A stretch of DNA of 64,000 nucleotides from CAYSRJ01 sp964521865 (GTDB lineage Bacteria > Spirochaetota > B62-G9 > DRHN01). The notes under the pieces are model-generated. The model searched no databases. It had not been told where the DNA came from and saw only the letters and a program-made list of their open reading frames with translations. A program made the translations under genes and the position numbers. Every line of letters begins with the position of its first letter. Within the stretch, counting starts at the first letter, position 1. Location: assembly GCA_964521865.1 (NCBI GenBank), contig CAZFTJ010000007.1, positions 1 through 64,000 on the forward strand, read 5' to 3'. Shown here one piece after another: positions 33,423 to 41,628 of this stretch.

Positions 33423-35033
33423 ATGCCGGACGGTTTCATTAAATTCAGCAACGTGACAAAACAGTTCCCCCTTGCAAGGAATAGGAAAGAGGTCGTGAAG
33501 GCGCTTTCCAAGCTGAACCTGACGGTGCAGCAGGGGGAGTTTGTGACAATCGTGGGTGCTTCGGGCAGCGGGAAGACAACGCTGCTCAAGCTGATCTCGG
33601 GTATTATAAACCCTACTTCCGGCAGGGTGCTTATAAACGGCGAGCCTGTGCATAATCTCAGGAGAGATACCGGCAACGTGTTCCAGACGCCGACGCTGCT
33701 CCCATGGCGGACCGTGCTGAAAAACATTCTCCTCCCGGTCGAGGTTGCCCGCGGCGAAATCACAGAAAAAGTCGTTGAAAGGGCTCAGGAGCTCATTCAC
33801 ATGATGGGACTGAAAGGCGTCGAAAATATGTACCCAGGCGAGCTTTCAGGCGGTATGCAGCAGAGAGTCGCTATTGCACGGGCGCTTATACTCGATCCGG
33901 AAATACTTCTTCTCGACGAGCCGTTCGGCTCCCTCGATTCAATAACGCGGGAGCGGTTGAATCTTCTTCTTCTCGACCTCTGGAGAAAAACGAGGAAAAC
34001 GATCATCTTTGTTACTCACAGTATTTCGGAGGCGGTGCTGCTGTCGACGCGTATTGTGGTGCTCACGAGATCACCGGGGAAGGTGAAAGATGTGGTGGAG
34101 CTTGATCCCGGGATGAAGGAAGCCGGAAAAGACATTTTTTCGTCCGATTATATCTCAAAGACAGTCGTCGATATACGAAAACGAATCAAGAGTGAATGGA
34201 CAAAGGAAATCAGTCATGATCTTCGTACCGAGCTCAAAAAGATAGAGAAAAAAAGTCTCTTTCAACGACTCGCGTTACACTATGAATACCTCCTCATACC
34301 TGTCGGAATTGCCGCCGTTATACTCATCTGGGCTCTGATTTCACGGGTGAGCGGTTTGCCTGAGTTTATCCTTCCTCTCCCGAAGACGGTACTGCACCGG
34401 TTCATTTCGGCAGGCAGGGAAGACCTGCTTCTCAGCAATATAGCGGTAACGGCGTACGAAAGCCTGCTCGGTTTCGCCCTCGGCTCTTCACTTGCGTTTT
34501 TATTCGGTTATGCGCTTGCCAAGTACAGGACTGCGGAACGAATACTATCACCCTACATCGTCGCAATGCAGGCGATTCCGATCGTGGCCCTTGCCCCCCT
34601 GCTCATCATATGGTTCGGTTTCGGTATCAATACCAAGGTGCTCATCGCAGCGCTGATTATATTTTTTCCGATTCTGATCAACAGCATCGTCGGCATACGG
34701 TCGGCGGACAGGGAGATAATGGAGCTGTTGACATCTTTGGATGCAGGGCCGCTTCAGACGTTTTTCAAGTTCGAGCTTCCCTCCGCCCTGCCTGTTATAT
34801 TCGGCGGACTCAAGCTTGGGATCACCTACTCGGTTATCGGCGCGGTCGTGGGTGAGTTTCTGGGTGCGTCTGCAGGACTCGGGGCGCTGGTCAACATGTC
34901 CAGGTCGAGCTTCGACACCCCTCTCGTATTTGTGAGCATCATTCTTCTTGGAGTTTTGGGAATATTTTTCTATCTCGTTATGTCGCTTATAGAATTCCTT
35001 TTTATCGGGCACAGGGTAAAGAAAACCGAATGA
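33423..35033 (+). CDS. Riboflavin-type ABC transporter, ATPase-permease fusion (RibX-like)
   Basis: 536 residues joining two normally separate subunits. Residues 1 to about 250 are an NrtD/SsuB-like ATPase: Walker A GASGSGKTT, signature LSGGMQQRVAIARAL, Walker B ILLLDEPFGSLD, switch His FVTHSISEA. A linker of about 25 residues leads to a permease half (about 280-536) of the SsuC/ThiX type with about six membrane segments and the ATPase-contact loop near LDAGPLQTFFKFELPSALP. The FMN riboswitch in front argues for riboflavin as cargo, as in RibXY systems; thiamine-precursor or sulfonate transport would be the alternatives by family alone. A good AGGACAGG ribosome site precedes the ATG. Confidence 0.88.
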   Translation: MPDGFIKFSNVTKQFPLARNRKEVVKALSKLNLTVQQGEFVTIVGASGSGKTTLLKLISGIINPTSGRVLINGEPVHNLRRDTGNVFQTPTLLPWRTVLKNILLPVEVARGEITEKVVERAQELIHMMGLKGVENMYPGELSGGMQQRVAIARALILDPEILLLDEPFGSLDSITRERLNLLLLDLWRKTRKTIIFVTHSISEAVLLSTRIVVLTRSPGKVKDVVELDPGMKEAGKDIFSSDYISKTVVDIRKRIKSEWTKEISHDLRTELKKIEKKSLFQRLALHYEYLLIPVGIAAVILIWALISRVSGLPEFILPLPKTVLHRFISAGREDLLLSNIAVTAYESLLGFALGSSLAFLFGYALAKYRTAERILSPYIVAMQAIPIVALAPLLIIWFGFGINTKVLIAALIIFFPILINSIVGIRSADREIMELLTSLDAGPLQTFFKFELPSALPVIFGGLKLGITYSVIGAVVGEFLGASAGLGALVNMSRSSFDTPLVFVSIILLGVLGIFFYLVMSLIEFLFIGHRVKKTE

Positions 35034-35099
35034 GGGTGACGGTAAACCTGACGAAAAGAAAGGTCGGGAAATTTTAAAAATAAATGAGAGGGTGAAATA

Positions 35100-36074
35100 A
35101 TGAAGAGAATCGTAACATGTGTGTTGATTTCGATTTTGGTACTCGTTTTTTCGGGCACCGCTTTTTCAGCCGACAGTATCAAGATCGCAATGGGGTATAT
35201 TCCGAACGTGCAGTTTGCCCCGTTCTATATCGCGGAGCAGAAGGGCTATTTCAGGGATGAAAACCTGAAGGTGAGCTTCGATTACGGAATGTCGACTGAT
35301 ATAATATCTTTGGTGGCGGGCGGGCAGATCGATTTCGGTATATCGGACGGAGACCAGGAGATCATAGCGCGGGAGAAGGGTATACCGGTGAAGGTCGTGT
35401 ACTCAATGTATGTCAAGTACCCGGTATGTATTGTAGCTCTGGAAAAAACCGGTATTAAAAGTACAGCCGATCTCAAAGGAAGGAGCATCGGCCTTCCGGG
35501 CCCCTATGGTTCGAGCTATATAGGGCTGCAGATACTTCTGGCACATGCGGGACTCAGCCTGGATACAGTCCAGCTCAAATACATCGGGTACACGCAGATC
35601 GAAAGCCTTCTCGCAGGGAGGGTGGATGCAGCCGTTGTGTACGTCAACAATGAGGCGATCGTACTCAGGGATATGGGCTATGCGGTAAACGTTATAGAAG
35701 CGTACAATGTCACTCCGATGGTCTCCGCTGCAATCATTACGAGCGACACGCGTATCCAGTCGAATCCCGATCTGGTTCTAAGGTTTGTTCGTGCGGTGGT
35801 GCGGGGAAGCGAGTTCGCTCTGAACAACAGAGGACAGGTTATGGATCTTTTGAGAAAATCGATACCGACCCTTACCGATGAGAACCTGGATATCAATAAA
35901 AAAGTGTTGATTGAGTCGATGAAGCTGTGGAGAGACAAGGATATAGAAGGCAACCGGCTCGGCTATACCACCAGGGAGGACTGGCAAAAGTCGATAGACC
36001 AGCTTTTTCAGCTTGGCCTGGTGAAAAAGAAAATCCGTCCCGAGGAGTGCTACACGGATCGGTTTCTTCGATAG
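35100..36074 (+). CDS. NMT1/THI5-family substrate-binding protein (RibY-like)
   Basis: 324 residues. A signal peptide with a hydrophobic core (about 5-20) ends in AFSADS. The mature protein begins IKIAMGYIPNVQFAPFYIAEQ, the typical opening of the NMT1/THI5/SsuA fold (type 2 periplasmic binding protein). Other family marks are GQIDFGISDGDQ and GRSIGLPGPYGSSYIGLQ. It is the binding subunit of the FMN-riboswitch-controlled importer, 66 bases behind the ATPase-permease gene. In Gram-negative-type envelopes it would work in the periplasm. The riboflavin assignment rests on the riboswitch, not on binding residues. Confidence 0.88.
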   Translation: MKRIVTCVLISILVLVFSGTAFSADSIKIAMGYIPNVQFAPFYIAEQKGYFRDENLKVSFDYGMSTDIISLVAGGQIDFGISDGDQEIIAREKGIPVKVVYSMYVKYPVCIVALEKTGIKSTADLKGRSIGLPGPYGSSYIGLQILLAHAGLSLDTVQLKYIGYTQIESLLAGRVDAAVVYVNNEAIVLRDMGYAVNVIEAYNVTPMVSAAIITSDTRIQSNPDLVLRFVRAVVRGSEFALNNRGQVMDLLRKSIPTLTDENLDINKKVLIESMKLWRDKDIEGNRLGYTTREDWQKSIDQLFQLGLVKKKIRPEECYTDRFLR

Positions 36075-36115
36075 AATTCTGAAATGAGGTCTTAGGCGCC
36101 CGGTACGGTGATTTC

Positions 36116-37435
36116 CTATCTTTTCGTTTCAAGCGGCATCCGCTTCGCAAAGGACCGGGCGGCAACAGGCGGTTTTTCATTGCGATAATCCGCCGGGGGA
36201 ATCTTTTCGATCGAATAGGGGAGAGTCGCCCCCGCAGGTATGGTGTCGATGTAAAACCTGCGGAAACGCGCATTCTGCATCCTGCAGTAGGTTTCCTTTC
36301 GTCTGTACGCGGGATGTTTTATCATCTTCTTCCAGATGACTCCGAGCGGCTCGTTTCGTATGTTGCCGAATGAAAGAGGGGTGAAGTCGCAGGGCGCAAT
36401 ATCACCGTAGGCAGACACGTAGAACTGGATATGTGCTGCAAGACAGCCGATACCGGCAAGGTTGCCCTCTACAGAGTTCTGCCATGACTGGGACGAGAGC
36501 GGCGGTATTATGTTTTTTTTGAAAATCATAGCGGAGTACCGGTAGATTTCTTCTCTCTGCTCGGCGGTGAGCATTTCGCTCGTATCCCTGAGGATGTTGC
36601 CTGTGGGAACGGCATCGAAGAGGAGCAGGTTGTGGGCGCCGAGCTTCTGTGCGAGGCTGTGCAGCTTTTTGTACATTCCCTGATCCGTATTCGAGCGATT
36701 TGCATACGATGAGAGGCCGACGAACACGCCCCTGGACTTCATCCGTTCGAGGCCCAGCACCGCGTTTTCGAACAGCCCGGGTTTGCCTCGCAGACGGTCA
36801 TGCTCCGCAGGATCTGCACTGTCGATACTCACGAACAGCGTGTACAGGCCGGCATCTGCGAGCCTGTCAACATTTTCATCGGTGAGAAGGAGCCCGTTCG
36901 TAAAGAGAAGGGGAAGCGCCTTTCTCTGATCGACGTGGGCGACGAGCTCATAGATATCATCTCTGAGCAGCGGCTCGCCGCCGGTAAAGGCGAGAATGGT
37001 AATACCGAGATCAAGGCTGTCGTCAATGAGTCTTTTTGCCTCGTCTGTTGAAAGCTCCGGAACGGCCGTTCTCAGATGGCTGCCCGCGCTGCAGTGAACA
37101 CAGTTCATCTGACATCGGTACGTAACCGCATACGTCATGGCAACGGGAAATGTCCTCCCGAGCAGGTGCGTTTTCAACAGCCCCTTGAGCGCCCTCAATT
37201 GCGGGCGCGAACCGACCGGCGGGGCGAATGTATTTGCCACTCTTTTTCCGTGCCATGTGCCGAGATTTTTATAATTTTTATAGAATTTTGCCTGCAGTGC
37301 GATCATGGTGAAGAGACGAAGCCTGTCGATAAACGGGTTCAGAAGGCCCGTTCCCACGATTCTCCCGTCCTCGAGCCTCTTGAAACTGATAAGTTTTATT
37401 CCGAAAAGCCTCCAGTACACGTGCTCCTTTTCCAT
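36116..37435 (-). CDS. Radical SAM protein with SPASM-type C-terminus
   Basis: 439 residues. An N-terminal region of about 105 residues without recognised motifs is followed by the radical SAM cluster motif YRCQMNCVHC and the SAM-binding FTGGEPLL. The C-terminal third has GCLAAHIQFYVSAYGDIAPC, GNIRNEPL and a late Cys, matching the SPASM/twitch region that holds extra Fe-S clusters in peptide-modifying and haem-type maturases. No precursor peptide gene was found beside it. AAGGGGGAAA 5-8 bases before the ATG supports the start, and a promoter stands further up. It is convergent with ribY. The substrate is unknown. Confidence 0.87.
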   Translation of the reverse strand: MEKEHVYWRLFGIKLISFKRLEDGRIVGTGLLNPFIDRLRLFTMIALQAKFYKNYKNLGTWHGKRVANTFAPPVGSRPQLRALKGLLKTHLLGRTFPVAMTYAVTYRCQMNCVHCSAGSHLRTAVPELSTDEAKRLIDDSLDLGITILAFTGGEPLLRDDIYELVAHVDQRKALPLLFTNGLLLTDENVDRLADAGLYTLFVSIDSADPAEHDRLRGKPGLFENAVLGLERMKSRGVFVGLSSYANRSNTDQGMYKKLHSLAQKLGAHNLLLFDAVPTGNILRDTSEMLTAEQREEIYRYSAMIFKKNIIPPLSSQSWQNSVEGNLAGIGCLAAHIQFYVSAYGDIAPCDFTPLSFGNIRNEPLGVIWKKMIKHPAYRRKETYCRMQNARFRRFYIDTIPAGATLPYSIEKIPPADYRNEKPPVAARSFAKRMPLETKR

Positions 37436-37504
37436 TGAAAATTTCCCCCTTTTGGCCGATTGTTCTTCCCATACGACTTTTCCCTTTAATAAGAACTGTC
37501 ATTG

Positions 37505-37534
37505 ATTATACAGGACTCCTCCACGTTTTGTCGA
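37505..37534 (-). promoter_or_regulatory. Putative promoter of the radical SAM gene
   Basis: On the minus strand: TCGACA, 18 bases, TATAAT. The -10 box is perfect and the -35 box is off by one base. It lies about 70 bases before the radical SAM start codon, inside the 176-base gap. Confidence 0.6.
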
Positions 37535-37611
37535 GAGAAAAGTTTGAGATTTGTTCTTGATGTTTACAGCACGCCGCGAGACGGCTCGAAAAGAGCAGGT
37601 TCGGGGTCCCT

Positions 37612-39336
37612 TTATCCATCGAGCTCCAGAAGATCGGCAAACTCTTCGATTACGCTGCTTTTGCCGCTCGTTACCGCTTTGTAGTTTTTATCGAAAATCG
37701 GCATCTCGCGTTCGAAATAGATCTTCATCGTCTTCTTCTTCTCTTCCGAAAAGGCGGCATACGTGAGAAAGAGATAAGAGGTGTACAGCTTCGTTGCCAT
37801 ATCGGTCATTGCGCGCGAGTAGTAGGAGTGGTAGGAGTGATCTTCCTTCTCCCTCACATAATCGATGGCTTTGTTTAATAGTGTCCTCTTTTCACGAAGC
37901 TGTTTCAGATACGGCTTCTGAAAATCTTCGGTGAATTGCTGTTCCAGCTTATCGAGCTCGGGCTCGATAACTTTCGTAACGATTCCCCCGATGGCGGCAA
38001 CGTACTGGAGCTGCGTTGTCCCTTCATAGATATTCGTTATTCTTGCATCGCGGTAGTGCCTTTCGATATTAAAGTCTTTCATATACCCCGTGCCGCCGTG
38101 AATCTGCAGCATGTCGTAAGCAACCTTGTTGGCATATTCTGTTGCGATGTACTTTGCCATCGGCGTCAAAAGCGAGGCGAGAGCCGTATAGTACTTGACC
38201 GTCCGTCTGAGCTCTTTTGTCGGCTGTTCGCTTTCCTCAAGTTTCCGGTCGTATCCCTTTTTCAGGTCGACGATTCTCGCCGTGTCATAAACGAGCAGGC
38301 GTGCCGCTTCAATGTCCACTCTTGCAGAGACGAGCATCTCGTACACGAGCGGCATGTTGACGATTGCCGTACCGAACTGCTCCCGGGCCTTCGCATAGTC
38401 CAGGCCTTCGAGATATGCGGCCTGCGCAATGCCGAGCCCCTGTGCGGCAACGCCAAGACGGGCTCCGTTCATGAGTGCCATAGTGTAGCGGATAAGTCCC
38501 ATCCTGCGTTTGCCTACAAGCCATGCACGGGTGTTGTTGAACTGAAGCTCGCAGGTCGGCGAGCCGTGTATGCCGAGCTTGTTTTCAATTCTTCTCACAA
38601 CGAGGGATTCGTTCTTTTCACATACGAACATTGACAGGCCGCGCCCGTCTTTGGTTCCTGGCTCGCTTCGCGCAAGAACGAGCAAGACATCACCGCAACC
38701 GTTTGTGATAAAACGCTTTACACCATTGAGATGCCACGAGCCGTCGGCTTCATCGTATATGGCTTTTAACTGAACAGCCTGCAGATCGGAGCCTGCGTCC
38801 GGTTCTGTAAGCGCCATGGCGCCCGTTACCCTGCCGCTTGTAAAGAGCGGCAGATACTTTTGCTTCAGCTCCTCGTCTGCAAACTCGTTCAAGGTATCGG
38901 CGATATCCTGCAGCCCGAATATGTTCATCAAGCTTGCGTCCGCCTGGGAAACCATCTCGATTGCAATGGTGTACAGGAAGGTTGGAAGATTGAGGCCTCC
39001 GTATCTTCGAGGCAGGGTGAACCCCATAAGATTCGACTTGTTCAATATCTCCATGTCCCTTCTGATACCTTCCGGATAGGTGACGACACCCGAATCGAGA
39101 CTGCAGCCTTCCTCGTCGACTTCCGGGGCTAGGGGGGCGATGACCTGCCCGGCTATTTCTCCGACGAGCTTAAGAATATCCCTGTAGGCATCTTTTGCAT
39201 CGACTGCATCGGTAAATGCGTAATCGTACTCGGCTGCTTCTTTATATCCGGATTCTTTCAGATCGATTATTTCCGTAAGATCGGTATTATCAAAGATGAG
39301 CTGGATGTCCCTGTTTTCCGTAAAGAAATTTTCCAT
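37612..39336 (-). CDS. Acyl-CoA dehydrogenase (FAD)
   Basis: 574 residues, longer than the 380 or so of short-chain enzymes because of an N-terminal arm and a helical C-terminal extension, as in FadE-like members. The FAD/substrate signature AMALTEPDAGSDL is present, as are QIHGGTGYM and NIYEGTTQLQ, where the Glu is the likely catalytic base. It dehydrogenates an acyl-CoA at C2-C3 and passes electrons to the electron-transfer flavoprotein encoded upstream in the same operon. Its ATG shares a base with the etfA stop (TAATG), so translation is coupled. Chain-length preference is unknown. Confidence 0.94.
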   Translation of the reverse strand: MENFFTENRDIQLIFDNTDLTEIIDLKESGYKEAAEYDYAFTDAVDAKDAYRDILKLVGEIAGQVIAPLAPEVDEEGCSLDSGVVTYPEGIRRDMEILNKSNLMGFTLPRRYGGLNLPTFLYTIAIEMVSQADASLMNIFGLQDIADTLNEFADEELKQKYLPLFTSGRVTGAMALTEPDAGSDLQAVQLKAIYDEADGSWHLNGVKRFITNGCGDVLLVLARSEPGTKDGRGLSMFVCEKNESLVVRRIENKLGIHGSPTCELQFNNTRAWLVGKRRMGLIRYTMALMNGARLGVAAQGLGIAQAAYLEGLDYAKAREQFGTAIVNMPLVYEMLVSARVDIEAARLLVYDTARIVDLKKGYDRKLEESEQPTKELRRTVKYYTALASLLTPMAKYIATEYANKVAYDMLQIHGGTGYMKDFNIERHYRDARITNIYEGTTQLQYVAAIGGIVTKVIEPELDKLEQQFTEDFQKPYLKQLREKRTLLNKAIDYVREKEDHSYHSYYSRAMTDMATKLYTSYLFLTYAAFSEEKKKTMKIYFEREMPIFDKNYKAVTSGKSSVIEEFADLLELDG

Positions 39337-40358
39337 TAATCCACCCGCCTTTTCTTGATATCTTCGATAATTTTCGGAATAACAACATTCAAATCGCCGA
39401 TAATCCCGTAATGGGCGATACCGAGTATAGGTGCTTCCGGATCGGTGTTGATTGCAACGATTTTCGCAGACTGGTCCATACCCGCCCTGTGCTGAACCGA
39501 TCCTGAAATCCCGCAGGCTATATACAGTTTCGGCCGAACCGTCGTTCCGGTCTGCCCGACCTGGTGATCCTTTTCGATGAATCCTGCATCAACAGCGGCC
39601 CTGCTTGCGCCGACCTCGGCCCCGAGCGCGTTGGCGAACTCTCTGATGAGCTTGAAGTTTTCACGCGAGCCGACGCCGTATCCTCCGGACACGATGACCT
39701 GGGCGCCTTTGAGGTTGACTTTTTTTTCGGTTTTCACACGTTTAAGGATTTCGGTGATATTCTTCAGGTTATCGAGGTTTAGATTCTGCACTACCAGTTC
39801 GCCTGTCCGCCCGTCCTGAAAAGGCGGTGTGGGCATAACCCCTTCGCGCACCGTTGCCATCTGCGGTCTGTGTTTCGGGGTAACGATGGTGGCGATGATA
39901 TTTCCGCCGAAAGCGGGGCGAATCTGGTACAGAATATTTTTATATTCGGTTTTGTCCGTATGTTTGTAATCGCCGATCTGCAGATCGGTGCAATCGGCTG
40001 TCAATCCGACACGGAGCTTCGAAGCAATTCGCGGAGCGAGGTCTCTTCCCTGCACGGATGCACCGTACAGGACAATCTCCGGTTTGTACTTTTTGATGAG
40101 GTCCTCGATGGCTCTTGCGTATTTTATCGTATCGTAATGTTTGAGAGAAGGGCTGTCGCACACATACACCTTGTCCGCACCGTGATGAAAGAGTCTGTCC
40201 TTGTGCTTTTTTAAATCCGAACCGACAAGTACCGAGCAGAGTTTCACGTTCAGCGCGTCGGCAAGCTCCTTGCCTTTGGAGAGAAGCTCGAGCCCTATTT
40301 CATGGAGACTCCCCCAATCCTGCTCTGCATATACCCATACCTCACCGTATTTCGACAT
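39336..40358 (-). CDS. etfA: Electron transfer flavoprotein, alpha subunit
   Basis: 340 residues. The C-terminal FAD domain has the family signature YIACGISGSVQHRAGM, then AKIVAINTDPEAPI and YGIIGDLNVVIP. The glycine-rich GGYGVGSRENF binds the FAD phosphate. With EtfB it forms the heterodimer that accepts electrons from the acyl-CoA dehydrogenase encoded downstream. Gene order on the minus strand is etfB, etfA, dehydrogenase, which fits a single operon. Whether this pair performs flavin-based electron bifurcation cannot be settled by eye. Confidence 0.96.
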   Translation of the reverse strand: MSKYGEVWVYAEQDWGSLHEIGLELLSKGKELADALNVKLCSVLVGSDLKKHKDRLFHHGADKVYVCDSPSLKHYDTIKYARAIEDLIKKYKPEIVLYGASVQGRDLAPRIASKLRVGLTADCTDLQIGDYKHTDKTEYKNILYQIRPAFGGNIIATIVTPKHRPQMATVREGVMPTPPFQDGRTGELVVQNLNLDNLKNITEILKRVKTEKKVNLKGAQVIVSGGYGVGSRENFKLIREFANALGAEVGASRAAVDAGFIEKDHQVGQTGTTVRPKLYIACGISGSVQHRAGMDQSAKIVAINTDPEAPILGIAHYGIIGDLNVVIPKIIEDIKKRRVD

Positions 40359-40421
40359 CTGATTAACCCCATTTAATTGATACGATTTTGCGGCTGTCTT
40401 TTACACACTTTAACCATTGAC

Positions 40422-41318
40422 TTACCACGTATGGTCTTCTATGAGCTCTGCAACGAAATCCCTTATCCCCTCGTCTGTTGCTTCGATCTTTTTAAATCCC
40501 TTGCCGGTGAGAGATATGCTCTCGATTTTTTTCACCATCGTCGGCGATCCGGCAAAGCCGATCTGCCCGGCCTCTGCTCCGATGTCGTCGGCCGAACAAA
40601 TAGGTATAAATATGCCTTTCTTGATCAATAACTCCTTCAGTTGGTGCGGCGTTTTGCACTGCGGGTATTTTTTCAACTCTTCGTGCAGCCCGAAATCGGA
40701 GACCGCCCTCCTGTACTTGAGAAGACGTTTTGCAATATAAGGGCGCGGCTCGTTTGCCGTGTCCATAACGGTAATAAGAACGGGCAGGGGAGCCTTCACA
40801 ATTTCAGATCCGTCTTCTATCAGTTTTTTCACCGTTATTGCGTCTTCTTCCAGTTTTTCAATGCCGTTGACATAGGTAACCTGCGCGATATCGAGTTTTT
40901 CCGCCGTCTGCGGACCGACCTGAGCGGTGTCGCCGTCAATAGCCTGCCTGCCGCAGAATATTATATCAAAGTCCGGTATCTTCGATAGAATTGCCTGCTT
41001 GAGTGCAAACGATGTGGCGAGTGTATCGGAACCGGCAAGCTTTCTGTCGCTCACAAGAAAAACACTATCGGCTCCTCTGTAGAGTGAGTCTTTCAGTACC
41101 TCGACGGCGGACGGCGGTCCCATGGTTATTACATTTACCGTTCCCCCGTATATCTCTTTTACCTGAAGAGCCATTTCAAGGGCATTGAGGTCTTCAGGGT
41201 TGAATATCGCCGGCAGAGCTGCACGGTTTACGGTGCCGTCTTCCTTCATTGCTTCACCGGTAATATTCTTCGTATCCGGTACCTGCTTTACAAGAACCAC
41301 CATGGTATAATTTTTCAT
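40422..41318 (-). CDS. etfB: Electron transfer flavoprotein, beta subunit
   Basis: 298 residues, somewhat longer than the 250-265 usual for respiratory EtfB. Family features include VLVKQVPDTKNITGEAM at the N-terminus, the glycine-rich nucleotide-binding core VNVITMGPPSAVEVLKDSL and FCGRQAIDGDTAQVGPQ. It binds AMP or a second FAD, depending on type, and pairs with EtfA encoded 63 bases downstream. The longer size and the anaerobic setting make a bifurcating type possible, but this is inference. Confidence 0.95.
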   Translation of the reverse strand: MKNYTMVVLVKQVPDTKNITGEAMKEDGTVNRAALPAIFNPEDLNALEMALQVKEIYGGTVNVITMGPPSAVEVLKDSLYRGADSVFLVSDRKLAGSDTLATSFALKQAILSKIPDFDIIFCGRQAIDGDTAQVGPQTAEKLDIAQVTYVNGIEKLEEDAITVKKLIEDGSEIVKAPLPVLITVMDTANEPRPYIAKRLLKYRRAVSDFGLHEELKKYPQCKTPHQLKELLIKKGIFIPICSADDIGAEAGQIGFAGSPTMVKKIESISLTGKGFKKIEATDEGIRDFVAELIEDHTW

Positions 41319-41347
41319 CCGAAACTCCGGTATACAGGCTCAAGGCA

Positions 41348-41473
41348 ATGCCGCCGTTAAGCGGCACGTACTCCGCAGCATATAAAGCGGGGTTATGTCC
41401 GCTCACCCGGATTTGCCGATACGTCCGGGTATCTGCACCGGCGGCATTATTAAGACGCGAGGCGTCCGAATAA
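41348..41473. repeat. REP-like hairpin mosaic, copy A
   Basis: The 310-base gap upstream of etfB holds a chain of short hairpins: GCCGC-CGTTAA-GCGGC near 41350, CCCGGA/TCCGGG (41406-41429), and a 38-base core at 41436-41473 containing GACGCGAGGCGTC. The block TTATGTCCGCTC (41393-41404) and the core recur at 45807-45906, the core recurs again at 44974-45010, and the first hairpin resembles one near 47221. Such elements are often transcript-stabilising or nucleoid-associated repeats. The rest of the gap (41474-41628) shows nothing clear. Confidence 0.65.
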
Positions 41474-41628
41474 ATCCAAATTAAAACCGAAATTTATAAT
41501 AATATACGGGTGATGTCAATACCTTTAAGCAAGGAATGAGTTCGGGTTTTTATCGGCAGGCATACCCCTGCCTTGAAAGTGTATAACGGCAGACAACGCA
41601 GAGCCTCCGTACACGTAATCCCGGTTTT

